A stretch of DNA of 64,000 bases from Watersipora subatra (GCF_963576615.1 NC_088717.1:25323344-25387343), one strand, 5' to 3'; counted from the stretch's first letter, positions 22,920-35,164 are shown. Translations and numbers: made by a program. The notes: generated from the letters alone by a model not told the origin.

Positions 22920-23375
22920 TATTTTACTCTGACTTTTTGTCTAATTGTCTTCATTTTCTTTTTGATTATTTTTTCTGCTTCAGTCTTTTTTGAATTTTTA
23001 TCTTTTTGTCCTATTGTTTTTGTTACTTTTTGCTTTTTGTTTTTCTGCATTATTGTCTATTTGAGTTTTGTGTTTCTTTGTTCTCGATGTCTGATTGCCT
23101 TATTTCTCTGTTTGTCTTTTTGGTTTTTTTTGTATTTTTCTTCTTTTTGAGCTTTCACATTTTTCTCTGTTGGTCTTTTTACACCAATTTATGTCTTGTC
23201 ACGCTGTTTTCTATTTGTCTGTTTTTTACTCCGTCATTTTTGTTTAATTGCCTTTTGCGCTTTTGGTCTTTTTTGTTTTTTTTTCTATTTATCTACATGT
23301 ATGTTCTCTTTTTGCTTTCTTAAAACTTTACATTTCTGTCCGTTTGTCTTTTATACAATTTTCCGTTTCGACAAA
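22920..23375 (+). repeat. T-rich low-complexity block
   Basis: About 455 bp is dominated by TTTTTGTCTTTTTG-like words with occasional GTC, TGC and CAT interruptions. Four overlapping open frames are only Phe/Leu/Cys low complexity. The complementary A-rich pattern fills 27300-28250, and a short T-rich block occurs at 33020-33125. Confidence 0.8.
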
Positions 23376-25499
23376 TTACTGTGAGCAAATCAGATCACAT
23401 CACATCAGATCGGAAAAAATCTCCAATCCTTATGCCTCAAAGCAAACAGCTTCTAGCAAATCTATGCCATCTAATTAACTCACTGTGTTGTGAAATACTG
23501 TTAAACAAACAACAACGATTTGCACATTTAAGCCAGTAGATTCAATATATTTTGACACCATATGAGACTAGATGGTTTTACTAGGTTATCAGACCACAAG
23601 TTGCTTGTTTTTGGTAAAGGCTCACCCAAGATGTTCCTAATCTAATTGTATTCTTTGCTCAAGCTTCTCTCTAGAACTTCTTCTCAAACCAGAAACACTG
23701 TCTCTCTCCCTCTTTTGCTCTTGACTACTTCAGTCCTTGTTTCATAAATATAATGTAAGTAGGAAGTTCTTTCTAGAATTATCTTACAGAATTTGCTTAG
23801 ACGCATATGTAACATGCTCTTTTTTCTTTGACCTTTGACACTGTAACTATTGAAGTTTAAACATAGTGTAGGTTTTACTACCATCAGGAATCATAGTAAG
23901 AAGCTACAAGTCTCGGATGCTGTATCTGATACACATGTATTATACTGTCCTCTAGTACACTAATAGGGTCAACCTCCAGTTATCATGAGCTTGCCCAGGT
24001 GTTAGTCACACTGGGAACGGGAGAAGTTAGCAAGCTTACCAAAGGTGTTAAATTGGAGCGCGGTAAATATACATGACCATTAAGATAGCCTGTGAACCAA
24101 ATGTTAACCTTGTGCTAGAATCAAAAGTGGCCTTACTTGTATGGGCTGAGTCATCCCCTCCTCATGTTTACTCTTCGGACCATAGCAGCTCTCATTAACC
24201 TAACTTGTTGTTTTCAGCTCTAGCCTGCAAGTTCTGAGTACGTACCTGTTCCTGATTTTACATGATAATGTACCTTGACTAGGCATCCGAGTCGCTCTTT
24301 TCTCCTACCGACGTCATCGGGTCATCTGAGCCATACAGAGGTTAGATCCTAAACTTTTCTTAAAAGCCTGGCTCTTCTTCTATCTTGGCCCACTTCCACA
24401 TCGCTTTAGCCCAAACGTTTTTTTCTTGAGCTACCTTGCCACGCGTTTTGGTATGGTTAGCCTTGCGGCTAGTACAGGTTGCTGGCAAAACAACGATTTT
24501 ACCACCTCCCTGATTTGAGGTGTAGGGAGCTAAGTGAGCCTCCCCTCAACAGACAACTGGTTGTCTGTAAGTGACTTGAGCTTAGGCTGGGTAGCAAGTA
24601 CATTGTAGCTTAGCATCCTTCAGAAATTTGTCCTTCCTCTCCCTGAGACCTTTACCTGTTCTATCAGATTTATTCCTCCAGTTTTGTAACTTGCTATCGC
24701 AAGTCAACATAGATGTCAATGTCAACATAGACATGCAGTAATATCTAGGAGGCAACAATGTAACTGCCTCAAAACCTTTTTTGCCCTAACCCATTTAAGC
24801 CTAAACAGTTTTGCTCATATCTGTATCTACTTATCTACTGAACCCCTACTTTAACAACTATCTTTAACTCAGAATCATCTACTGCATTCAGAATAGTTAA
24901 TGACACTTTTAAATGTAAATTTAGTCTGTTAGCTGTTTTTTGTTACTTTTGATATGTCAGCCTTTGTATCAAGCACCAAATCAACCTCAATATCAGGAAC
25001 TTTTAAAGCTCTTACTATCTTATTATTCAGTCATTTAGGACTAGATGAAAAAAATTCACACTGCTACCAAGATAACAGGAACATGTGTAATTCCTGTCTC
25101 GACTGCCTGAACCTTTGTCCATATTCTTGTCACTTTTGTTACTGCTTCTTCTACTTTTATCATAGCTGTACCTGTTAAAATTTTGTTTCCAAAGGTCCTC
25201 AGAACTATTCCTAATACAGTCAATACTAGTACGATCTTTCCTTAGGTGCAAGTAAAATACCTAGCAGCCAGACAACTGTAAAGCCGGTGCTATAGACTAC
25301 AATGGTTGTAGCATTTATCACCCCTAGGTAAAAGTTTACTCTTAGATCTAATACCCAAATATATCTATCAGCACTAACTACCATAAAAGAGTTTTTCTAT
25401 CGGTTCCTACATTTAATTCAAGTAGACTGGTGACCTGAAGATCTAAACCCAACTTTGAGGCACCTAATGTTAGACCTACTGTATTATCATAATAGTCCT
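23376..25499 (-). pseudogene. Decayed retroelement-like region
   Basis: The minus strand has coding-like fragments (for example 24440-24600 and 25027-25251) with no continuous frame, and the base composition is less AT-rich than its surroundings. They follow, in order, the gag-like segment at 25500-25980. I could not identify reverse transcriptase or integrase motifs. The assignment rests on position and composition only. Confidence 0.3.
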
Positions 25500-25980
25500 T
25501 TTGAAAAATATGATGAGCTCTTGCACCTTTACTAGAATAATGACTAGTGCTTCTAGTTTCAATTCTGAGTTGCCTAGAAAATTGTCCGCTAATTCTAAAT
25601 CCTCAGTACCACTAGTTATAGCCTTAGCATCTTTTAATCCAGCATCTGAATCACAAGCCAGTTGTCCAGCTCTAAGAGTATCAAATCACTTCTCCCAATC
25701 TAAATCTCTTTTCTGCAGCAATTGCTTACGTAAGTTTGACTTTCTGAATCTATTACCAGCTATCACAACAGCAAAATCTTTCCCATCATCGTTTCCACCA
25801 AAATTGAAATTTCTGCTGAGTTTCTCAGCTCGTAACATATAATCATATTCATTTTTATCACATGCTAAAGAAAAAGTAATAAATTTCATAGTTTTAACAT
25901 ATACTGTCTCTTCCCCACCATAAATTCTTTTTAGGTGTTCCATGGTCTGCTCCCAAGTACATGCAGATGTAGAATCATAA
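25500..25980 (-). pseudogene. Gag-like retroelement fragment
   Basis: The minus strand reads STSACTWEQTMEHLKRIYGG and then KFITFSLACDKNEYDYMLRA, with a SNLRKQLLQKRDLDWEK end before a stop near 25688. After the stop it continues in frame with an FDTLRAGQLACDSDAGLK segment to about 25500. A helical, charged domain of about 150 residues placed at the 5' end of a repeat copy suggests a gag of an LTR element. No zinc knuckle was found. A cellular gene is possible but less likely, because the 5' part is repeated at 21.4 kb. Confidence 0.4.
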
Positions 25981-26393
25981 AACTGTAAACTAAATTATGC
26001 AGATTGTAAAGTCTAATAATTATCTTTACTTATAACATTGTTATGAATGAATTTGGATAAATTATGTTATGCATAAACAATGTGAATCAACACATAACAT
26101 CAGTGTTAAATTTGCTTTGTCATTTCCTTTTATTTTGACTATGTTCAGTTTTGATTTTGCACTTTTCTTTGTCATGTAGAAACTATTTTGATTATTACTG
26201 GTTAAGGTACTAGTGAAGGTGTTAAGCTGGTGTAAGCAAAACTGATACTTACCAGCTAAAGTTAATTATACGCATATTCCATAAGATCAGCAAATAAATT
26301 ACACTACCAACAAAATTCTAAACAACAATATTAGTGAGAAAAAACCTAAAATAACCAGTGCAAGTTACACCCTTACTTGAATGGGCATCCATA
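25926..26393 (-). repeat. Diverged direct repeat, right copy
   Basis: This is the partner of 21396-21842. Matching blocks include TTGCTTTGTCATTTC, TTGATTATTACTGGTT, ACTTACCAGCTAAAGTTAAT and ACCAACAAAATTCTAAACAA. Its left end overlaps the start of the gag-like frame. Confidence 0.65.
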
Positions 26394-26602
26394 TTTGCTT
26401 GCTAGGTCCATATGGCTGCGAGTTTCAATTGTCAGATAAGAATTATGACAGTGCTTATATTTAGAGGCTCAGTAGTTGAAATAAGAAAGTAGAGGAGGAT
26501 CAACTAATGATGGAGGAACAGACTCCATAGGTAGAAGAAGAAAGAAGAAGGCTCCACAGGCAGATGGAAAAGACAAGAAGACTTCGAAGGCAAAGAAATG
26601 CG

Positions 26603-26697
26603 CCTTAGCAGGCAGGAGGAGCCTCAGCAGGCAGGGGAAGCCTCAGCAGGCAGGGGGAGCCTCAGCAGGCAGGAGGAGCTTCAGCAGGTCCTTCAGG
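26603..26697 (+). repeat. 19-bp minisatellite, about five units
   Basis: Tandem units of CCTCAGCAGGCAGGGGGAG occur at 26603, 26622, 26641 and 26660, with a diverged fifth unit at 26679. The local sequence upstream (26505-26600) is purine-rich and encodes Glu/Arg-rich fragments with stops. Confidence 0.85.
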
Positions 26698-26699
26698 AA

Positions 26700-27299
26700 G
26701 GATAGAGAGATAGATCGCCAGCACATCGAGAAAGTCAACAATTTTTTTTTTATACAAGTCTGTTAGCCTATCAGAAAGTGTTTATGCACTAAGGTTTGGT
26801 TATTTATGTTGGAGCGGGCTAACAATTGAGTGAACTTGTCTTAAGTACGTCAAGAAATTATAATAATTGGAAATGATGAATAAATCCAGTTGTATTTTAA
26901 TAGTTTTCGCCATGTCAATTGATGTCTCTTTTCTCATGGGCTACTTCCACAGGATACTTCTAAGCTGCTTGCTATATGATGACTGTTGTTATATATTGCC
27001 AGTCCTTAAATGTATTAGGTGTCATTTCATTGTAATATTGTGCATGTCTCTGGTGTTTAGGTATTTATCCAATATGCTATCTGCCTTTGCTAATGCTTCG
27101 ATACAACAGCATTTAATAACGCAAGCCGTTTAATGTGACTAGTAAGAATGTTGTCCCATCTTTCATTCTACTCATTTGCAAAGTGGTAAGTTTTGCACAT
27201 AAACCAGTCTGTTAGTCAAAGCTTATACAAATGGCCTGTATCACAAGAGTTATAAACTAACCAGGGAAAATCACTCACATTAAACCTTAATGCGACCAT
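26700..27299. other. Intergenic stretch, nothing recognised
   Basis: An 88-codon frame at 26867-27133 is hydrophobic but lacks any known signature or splice context. Confidence 0.4.
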
Positions 27300-28250
27300 C
27301 CGAAAAAATTGACAAAAAGAATGAAAAACAAGAAAAAAGCGCTTAGGTAAATAAAACAAAGATGTATAGAAAACTGAAAGACAAAAAAAAAACTAAAATG
27401 CAAAATAAAGCAAAAATGTAAAAAAAACCAAAAAAGAAAAAAAAACGCTCAGAAGCAGCAAAACATACAAAAATAGTATAAAAACAAAAGAGTAAAATTA
27501 CAATCGGGTAAAAAAAACAAAAAGGTATAAAACAAAGTAATAAATGCATAGAAAAAAAAATATTCAAAAGAGGCAGAGATTATCAAAAGAGTGTAAAACA
27601 AAAGATTAAAATGAAAATTATGCAAAAAGAAAAAAAGTCAAAAGAAACAAATAAACAAATAGACAGAAATGCTAAAAAAAAGGCGGAATACAAAAATGTA
27701 AAAAAGACAAACAGAAGAAATAGAAATGATTCAAAAGGGCAAAAAATAAAAAAATAATATAAAAAAATAGGGAAAAATGAAAATTAAGTAAAGAGAACAA
27801 AGATATATGAAAAAAAATAGAAAAACGACGTAAAAGCAAAATATACAAAAAACCAAAATAATTAAAAAAACAGTAAGATAGAAACATTTTAAATCAGGCA
27901 AAAAATACAAAGTGGGTAATGTTTTAAGTACCAAAACACAAAAATGTACAAACGACAAACAGACAAAAAAAATATTTGAAAGAAGTAAAAAATGCAAAAA
28001 GATTAAAAAAGACAACAAAAAAGGCAATTAGGCAAAGAGAACAAAAACATATGAAAAACAAATAGAAAAATAGACAGAAGTGCAAAAAATGAAACGTAAC
28101 AAAGACAAACAGAAAGAAAGGAAAGTATTTAAAAGAGGCAACAATACAAAAATATTAAAAAAGCAAAGGACTAAAATGACACTTAGGCAAAAGAACAAAG
28201 AGGTGTAAAAAAAGTAGGCCAAGTACAAAAAGACAATAAAAATAAGTATG
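27300..28250 (-). repeat. A-rich low-complexity block
   Basis: About 950 bp of ACAAAAAGACAAACAGAAA-like sequence occurs, the reverse-complement style of the block at 22920-23375. Minus-strand open frames of 71-98 codons are Phe/Leu/Tyr low complexity and are rejected as genes. It may be a decayed satellite. Confidence 0.8.
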
Positions 28251-29740
28251 TAGTCTGGCATATACTTTATAAAGTGGATTTCACATACAGACGCCAATAT
28301 TCAGCTGTTTGACAATCCGTGTAGACACCTCAGCGTGTCCATCTCAATACTTTAAAACCATACGGTGGATTGTTTGTTCGTGCCAATAGCTCCAACACCA
28401 AAGCCGACTTGGAATTGGCCCATTATTCAGACAATGATTCTGATCACTTTTTTATATCTTCGCAATGTGCCGACATTCAGACCGACGAACTCCGCGTCCT
28501 GACTTTGATCAGGATGTTTGATCCCTTAGTTTTGTTTGCGGGTCTGCTGGTGACGGTGTACAAGTTGGTTGCCTGTCCAGATCAAATAGATATTTTCAAG
28601 ATGGTTGATCATTGTATGCGTCTCCTTTTCCCCTGCCATAACTCTTCAAGTAGCTCCTCTGAAAAGTCAAAGCCGAAAGTCGACATGCTCTAAAACAAAA
28701 ATCTAAAAAACTTAAAGACCCCACTATGCTGTATTTGCATGATAGTCACCTAGATGGTCTTTGGTTATGCTTAGCCTGATACCACTTGGTGCAACTATAT
28801 TTGTATATTCAATCCAGCAACTGTGCAATTGACAGTTGAGGCTTCTCATTGCATCTGCTACTGTTTTATGATGATCTCTTTGGAATGAGGTCAGTCAATT
28901 CTTTCTGTTCAGTTGGCTTTCAAAACAATATGTTTTACATACATATATACTTCATAGAATATTCCAAGGATGAAAATCATGATCAGTTTACCCATTATGG
29001 ATATTATATACCCCATTTTTGTTATAACCAGCTATGTATTATTATACATATCAGTAGGTTTGGCATAGGTCAACTGGAAACATCGGAAAACACCACCAAC
29101 CCTATACTAATCCGCTGTGTGTGCTCAATTAATGATGGGTGTCTGACCGCCGTTTTCTATCGACTCCAAAAATAACAGGTGGTACATGTATGTTTCCACA
29201 TCTATGGTAAGTCAAATCGGTGCTCTTCTTACTATGCAAGAGAAATTTTTTGCATGGGTTATACTAGGCATATTGTGACTAAATGTAGCTTCCTGGTCAT
29301 CACATAGTTAATATTAGATAATTTTGTCTCCCTTTCCTTTAAATTGGCAGCTCCATCACAGAAGACTGTGAACTGTAAAATTTCTGGTAGAAATGTTACA
29401 TCCGATTTCGGTAGTGTTCAATTATCACTTAAAACTTAGAGCGTCATCTTGCTTTGGATGGCTCATAGATCGATGTAAAAACATTTGGGTTATTTTGTGT
29501 CGCTTGCACTGTGTTACGGTACTGGTACATAACAGTCTCACATTGTGATTGGCGTTTTTACTGACCTAACAGTGACGCTGTTTGTCCTTAGCCAATAGAA
29601 TGCTACCAGTTGGTCTGGGTCATGTATGATAACCAAGTTTTCTCCTGATAGTTGTAGTTGACCAATACTTCCCCTCCTTAATCATAAGCATCAATCGATT
29701 CTGTCTATGTCTTCCGGTGCTCAGAGAGGTCAGAATTTCT
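28251..29740. other. Intergenic stretch with unrecognised short frames
   Basis: Plus-strand frames at 28370-28693 (107 codons, ending in a Ser-rich tail) and 28849-29175 (108 codons) have no recognisable domain. The first has a denser coding feel (NDSDHFFISSQ, ELRVLTLIRMFDPL) and less biased composition than its flanks, so it could be a relic exon. I saw no support for a gene. Confidence 0.3.
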
Positions 29741-29851
29741 ATGAATACTCTTTGTCTCTTAGTTCTTCTCTCTTTTCAATGCTTGGTGACTGGGTGTGAG
29801 ATCCTGCTGCCGACTACATCAAAACTAAATATCTATGCTTGTGGTGGCAGG
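29741..29851 (+). CDS. Possible first exon with signal peptide
   Basis: An ATG at 29741 opens MNTLCLLVLLSFQCLVTGCE, which has a short N-region, a hydrophobic core and a Gly-Cys region compatible with signal-peptidase cleavage. It continues ILLPTTSKLNIYACGG to a CAG/GTTGCG that could be a donor. A CCAAT-like GCCAATAG lies near 29590. No downstream exon was found, so the call rests only on the signal-like N-terminus. The family is unknown. Confidence 0.22.
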
Positions 29852-29961
29852 TTGCGTACATCTTATCTCATCCTGTATACTTTCATTTTCTTTAAATTTC
29901 ATAATAAATGTAATCATGTAATAATCGTTTCATATAATATTTCAATAATTAAAAACCAATA

Positions 29962-31017
29962 GTTGTTACTGTCATAGAATTAGGGATACGTCAATGAATA
30001 AATAAACTCTTGCTGCAAGCACGTTCTAATATTAGTGATATTAGAACTATGTACACAAAATATGTCGTGTCCATGTGTTCTGTACATCTGTTGTGCCCAT
30101 GTACTGAAAGAGACTTGTACGCAACATAGTCTCTTCCAGCACACATTCCTATGTTAAGGAGGAGGTTGAGGTGAGTGCTATGGTTGATGAAAAAGTGTGG
30201 TTGTCAATGTATGGATGTATTATTGATAAATGGATGACCAGATAAACATGGCTGTTTACAGGGTGAAATGTTTGAGTTATGCACAGCTAGAAATAGTCTG
30301 TGTTTATATGGAGGCATGTCGTTGTACAATTCTAGGATATATGTACTTAAGTCTTTAAAACCTAAAAACCTAGAGCTCTGTCATAAGGGATGCTAAGGTG
30401 TTACTAAATGTTGTAGGAGAGCCCTACGTCTTTTTGTGTGACCTGGTTGTTCCATTAATATTGAAGATTTTATTAGCAGATGTAGTAGAAACATCAGCCT
30501 ATGCTTGAGTCAATGTTACCCTCTAGGCCATGAGAAGCTATTGGTTCAGACCTGTTTGCTCTAAATAGCAGTTTTTTATAGTGACAGCTGACTATTAATC
30601 CAAATAGATACAGGCAATACCCGTGGCCTCAAAAAAGCCCAGAGCAATAAATACTGTTATGAGAAAATTAACTTCTCGCTTTGGCACACGCAACATAGCT
30701 AGGTCAGATAATGAACGATGCTCTGATAGCAAAGAATTTAGGAAGTTTGCAAAACATTAAAAGTTTATTTTAGTCACTAGTAGTTCTAAATACCAATGTT
30801 CTAATTGTATGATAGAAAGGGCTGGGTAAACTGTTAACTGTTTATGAAAATAACTACTGGCAAATATGCACCAATAATGGCTTGTTGTACTAGTCTACTG
30901 CTATCTTGGTTGACCTCTAGTGAGCTTATGTTTGGTAGGGCCGTAAGGTCTAAATTGGGTATACCATATGAGAGTGACATTGATTATGGTAAATTTGGTG
31001 AATAAGATAATTATCGT
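29962..31017. other. Intergenic stretch, nothing recognised
   Basis: No convincing open frame, repeat or RNA gene was seen. Confidence 0.5.
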
Positions 31018-32340
31018 ATGAAGAATTTAAGACATAGAGGGGTTAAGAAATATAGTTTTTTGTTAAATAAACTGAGCCCAGGTCACCCTGAAATAGAGAG
31101 TATTGAGTGTGGTGATATGGAAGACCTACCAACTCTAGTTATAAAATTAGCAGATCAAAGCCGGAATGTGACACCTTCCCCAGAAACAATGGAAGATGAC
31201 ATTCTAGCTTGCTTACCAGTCAGAATTTTGATGATAGTGTTGTGGTTACAAGAAGTGGTAGACAAGTCAGATGCAATTGTAGTCCTGAGTACGTTTACTA
31301 ACATTTATGCTTGCATATTACTATTTTTTTCTTAGAGTCTATGCTCATCTATTATACATACTGTCTGTTGTCTATGGTGGTGGAGGACCCAAAAACAAAG
31401 ATCGACCTGAGACCGGAACAGAGCAAACAGTCACAAGAGCCAGCCAGCAAAGAGTTTTAGCCCAACCGGCAAATAAACTAAGAAGACTACGGAAAAGGCC
31501 AGGCAACTCTATGGCAAAGAAGATTTTTTTGCTGATGTTTTGGTTGTTCTGGAGATTACTAAGCATTTGATTGCCCTAGCAAATGTGGTAGGAAGTGTGG
31601 TAGTAAGGCGCATTGGTTGAATGAGGGCATAGTTTTGGTCTAGGTCTGCAGCTGTGACGAGGTAGGACACCTGATGAGCCACTCTCCGTTTGGAGGAGCC
31701 TCTTTTACCCGGAAGGAAAGGAAGCTGCCAGAGGAGATGAGGTCTGACACCAGCTCTGCTGAGGCATTGAAAACGCCTAAGCCCAAGGTAACACACTGTA
31801 ACACCAGCTACGGGGCTGCTGTAGGCAGTTCCAACGTGAGGCAACCTGTGATCAATAAAGTTCTGTCTTTCCTGAATAAAATAATGTCTGATTTTATGAT
31901 ATTTTGTAACAGGGCTATGGTTAAGCTCCAGTAAAATAAGATGACCTTTGTCAACAGGTTGCAAAGGAACGTCCGATGTACAAGACCAGAGGTGAGGAAA
32001 CGAGAGGCAAATCGGCAAGTGCAAGTGGTCAGAATGTCAGAATGCGTTCTTGGGCCATCGTCAGAATGCACCAACTAGTAAGGCTGCTTCAACTGAGGTT
32101 CTCGGAGACAGTACTGTAAGTGCTACTGGTGGTAACGTCAGTGAGGCTGATAAAGCTGATGACTCAGCCATTATTCTAATTAAGAATTGGTTTGCAGAGG
32201 TAGAGGCTCGAAAGGTAGAGATGGTTGAAGCAGTTGGGATCACTGCACAGAAAAATCAGGTGATGCTTGTGACTGCCACTGGTAGTGAACTGGACATAGT
32301 GTCTGTGCATTGCCTAAATGACGAGCTCAGGCGAGGCTAA
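31018..32340 (+). pseudogene. Decayed gag-like retroelement fragment
   Basis: Plus-strand coding-like pieces at 31018-31335 and 32050-32340 are separated by frame changes. Between them, at about 31570-31680, the reading CPSKCGRKCGSKAHWLNEG followed by CSCDEVGHLMSH looks like two damaged CCHC zinc knuckles. The last piece (ADDSAIILIKNWFAEVEARK...VMLVTATGSELDIV) could be a protease-region remnant. A minus-strand 171-codon frame over the same bases is judged a shadow. Identification as gag is inferred from the knuckle-like spacing only. Confidence 0.35.
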
Positions 32341-32924
32341 TTTTACAGGATGTGGCAGTGGCTGTACTGACACTACATGTGATGATGGAGATAAACAGGG
32401 ATACCTAAACATGGACTCAGATGATGGTGGAGGAGACTAACTCCTGAACCGTGAGCAGCAGTTTTTAGGTGATGATGAGTTTCTGTGAGGTCATCAATGA
32501 AAAACTGATGGACGCCGATAGCCTCTGTTAAAATTCATGAATCAGGAGAACTAGTTTATGTGTAAGGAAGAGCTTTAATACATTACAAAGAAACCTTTAC
32601 AAATTAAAGATACACATTTTATTTGCAATTTCTCTGCCTCAAATGTGTTCAGATTTTGTGCTCGTTAATTGTGTTTGGCGTGACGTCTTTTTAACCAACT
32701 TGAAAAAAAGGCTTCTGCCTTTCTTTTTCATAAGAATGCTTCTGTCTCCTGCTCGTTCCTATTGCAAAAACTTAGATTGCATATGCCAGTCTAGCATCGA
32801 AAGGTCACAACGCAAATATGTAGGCATATAAGAGTCAACCATGTGGACGGTTACAAAACTACATTGGCATATGCAAGAGAATGGGCTTTTTTCATTGTGG
32901 AACATTTGGTGAGTGGGTATAATA

Positions 32925-32992
32925 TATATAATCATATATATATTATATATACTCTATACTCAATAATTAATATATAATATAATACAAATTAT
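32925..32992. repeat. TA-rich simple repeat
   Basis: ATATATAATCATATATATATTATATATAC-type sequence of about 65 bp forms several local palindromes. Confidence 0.8.
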
Positions 32993-33019
32993 AGTTAGTT
33001 ATACACATTTAACAGTGTG

Positions 33020-33125
33020 TTTTAATCTTTCGTTTATATCTTTTTTGAAATTTGCGTTTTTCTCTATTTGTCTTTTCTTTGATTTTGTCTTTTTGCCTTT
33101 CTCTGTTTGTATATTTGTATTATTT
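33020..33125 (+). repeat. Short T-rich block
   Basis: TTTTTCTCTATTTGTC- and TTTTGTCTTTTTGCC-like words resemble the 22920-23375 block. It is the third member of this low-complexity family in the spacer between the two calpain genes. Confidence 0.65.
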
Positions 33126-33796
33126 AGATGTATTAAAAACTTTTTAGCCATATGCATTGCAAGGATGTGTGGTATCATTATGTGCATGAAAAAGTAGAGA
33201 ATTAACACATTCATACTGATTACTGTCTAATTCCATATTTGATTGCAGAACTTTCTTAAAAAAACTTACCATGCTCTCGATATGATGAATTCTACTAAAC
33301 GTTTAGTGTAGCATAGCTTGCCAGGGTAGGACTATGATTGTTTTAGGATAGATTTTGTATGTGCTGTGGGATGCATTGTTTCCAAAGTGTGTTACCCATT
33401 TTGATTAGTTTTGCCCATAAAACTCAACTGCTAAAGAAGTTAATAATGACTACTTGATGATTAATGATTGAACAATGATTACTTCATGAAACACAAGCTG
33501 CATACTTGCATACTAGAAATGTACGGAAAACACACTTGACTCTCAAAACACTTATGATTGTGATGATTACGAAAGTGTTAGCTAATAACTTCTAAATCCA
33601 TATAAAACATTCATTTGGACAAGTTCTAATTATTGTCTATGCATCAAACCAAACTGTTACATGCTTTAAAAGAGTAACATTTTTATCATCACAATCAAAG
33701 CCTTATAATTTAAACTTATAATTAATTATAAACTTTATAATAAATTGTTTCTGAACTGTTTTAGCTTTGAAGAAAAATAAGGCTATTTTTCTGTTG

Positions 33797-33807
33797 TTTA
33801 TTTTATT
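33797..33807 (-). terminator. AATAAA motifs at minus-copy stop
   Basis: Two overlapping minus-strand AATAAA hexamers (33802-33807 and 33797-33802) coincide with the stop codon. This is too close to be the only polyadenylation signal unless the 3' UTR is tiny. Other signals further left are likely. Confidence 0.25.
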
Positions 33808-33968
33808 CTGCAAAATTAAGCATTTGTTCATGGATAACTTTTAGATCTGGGGTAAGTGCAGGATGATGTTCTTGGGAAGAATCAAATTGCATTTCACACT
33901 GCACTGGCATCGTTATGTCAAAGGGAGTAAAATCACGGGATGTTACTGTGTTCATTTGAATTATTTGC
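33803..33968 (-). CDS. CAPN15: Calpain-15-like, minus copy, terminal exon I
   Basis: The acceptor is TTTCTTTTAG. The first base completes the Arg codon from exon H, and the exon then reads QIIQMNTVTSRDFTPFDITM and ends LTPDLKVIHEQMLNFAE, TAA. The length equals that of the plus-copy exon 20226-20391, but the middle of about 30 residues is largely different. This is the end of the SOH domain. Confidence 0.74.
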
Positions 33969-35164
33969 CTAAAAGAAATCAAAACAGCATAACTATTTGA
34001 ACTGAGTTAATATGTTGATATACATGTTTTTGTCTATCCTTTCTTTTCCTCTTTTTTCTTTTCTCATTCTCTTTCACTCTCACTTTCTTAAAAAAATTTT
34101 TTATTTATTATCAATTCATGGTGGAGTTTTTTTTTACTATCCAAGTGCCAGCTAGATTTTGTGAACATGCTCAAACATATTCCTGTTTTCTGTGTCAAGA
34201 GATACACGTAAAAGTACAAAGTTTTTTTTGTGTTCGTTTTTGCCCTATCCTTATTAACATTTATTTATTAAAATAAAACACACAATCGGTTTCCACCATT
34301 TTTATCTAAGAAAGATTAGTAATAGTATAAAGTAGTAATATAAGTGTAAAAGGCAGGAGTATGAATGGATTTTAATAAAACCAACATACTTCTTAGTACA
34401 ACCAAATTTATTACTATAGTTTTAGGGTTTATTATAACCTAATATAAATTATATCTCTTTTGCTCTTTTATTTTGTGATAAATCTTTAAGTAAATTGCTA
34501 TCTGAATTCAAAAAAAAATTAAATATTTTTACTATTTCAACAAAAACGCTGTTTCATTATTACAGACAAGTAATTCAGAAAAATTTTTTTTGGAATAAGT
34601 TAGAAAAAAAAGCTTTTTTAGATATTCACTATATGGCACTAACAATATTTGTTTCCCTGCTATGTTTTTACAAAATGACTATTAGTTGGAAACCTTTGAA
34701 CATCATTTGACTCCTAAAAAACTATCATTTTGTCCTCTAAAATTCAACCTACTTTATCCACATTGTTGAAGACTCTATCTGGCAACATAGAACTTTGTTA
34801 TTTAAATATCGTTAAAAAAAATTATTGCGTATTTTTTTATCTTTTTTTATTGGTGAGAAGTTATTTTTATATCAGATAGTTCACAGAAAAAGTAAAGGAT
34901 TTTATTTCATTTTGCAACTCGGATAATGAAATTATTAATATTTTAGGAAGATAATATGGGTTCATTAAGTAGGTTAGTAAACAAAAAAAGAAAAAAGCTA
35001 AACACCATAAAACACCGCAAGAAAATGGCAGCTAACTATGGTAAAAACAAAACTTATGTTAAATCTAGTACTTGAACTCAGACAACAAGCAAAAGAATTC
35101 TAATAAACTTAATAAGCATGCATAAGGCAGCTATGCCTTATGCATGCTTGCACAATATTTTTAC
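33969..35164 (-). other. Intron H-I of minus copy
   Basis: AT-rich with T-rich strings near 34040-34090. A 71-codon frame at 34495-34710 is not recognised. It contains a perfect hairpin at 35114-35149. Confidence 0.6.
35114..35149. repeat. Perfect 16-bp inverted repeat
   Basis: Arms AAGCATGCATAAGGCA and TGCCTTATGCATGCTT flank a 4-base GCTA loop. It lies 16 bp downstream of exon H on the transcribed strand, so the intron RNA could form a strong hairpin next to the donor site. Confidence 0.85.

Noticed and set aside
22962..23478. Overlapping frames that look like membrane proteins
   Set aside because: Phe/Leu/Cys-rich products of the T-rich low-complexity block.
21396..26393. Direct repeats as an LTR pair of one element
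   Set aside because: The homology extends into the gag-like coding frame in both copies, so they are two truncated copies, not simple LTRs.
27343..28297. Five minus-strand frames that look like membrane proteins
   Set aside because: Products of the A-rich low-complexity block; no codon structure.
31509..32024. 171-codon minus-strand open frame
   Set aside because: It is antisense to a gag-like relic with knuckle motifs on the plus strand; no domain recognised, judged a shadow.
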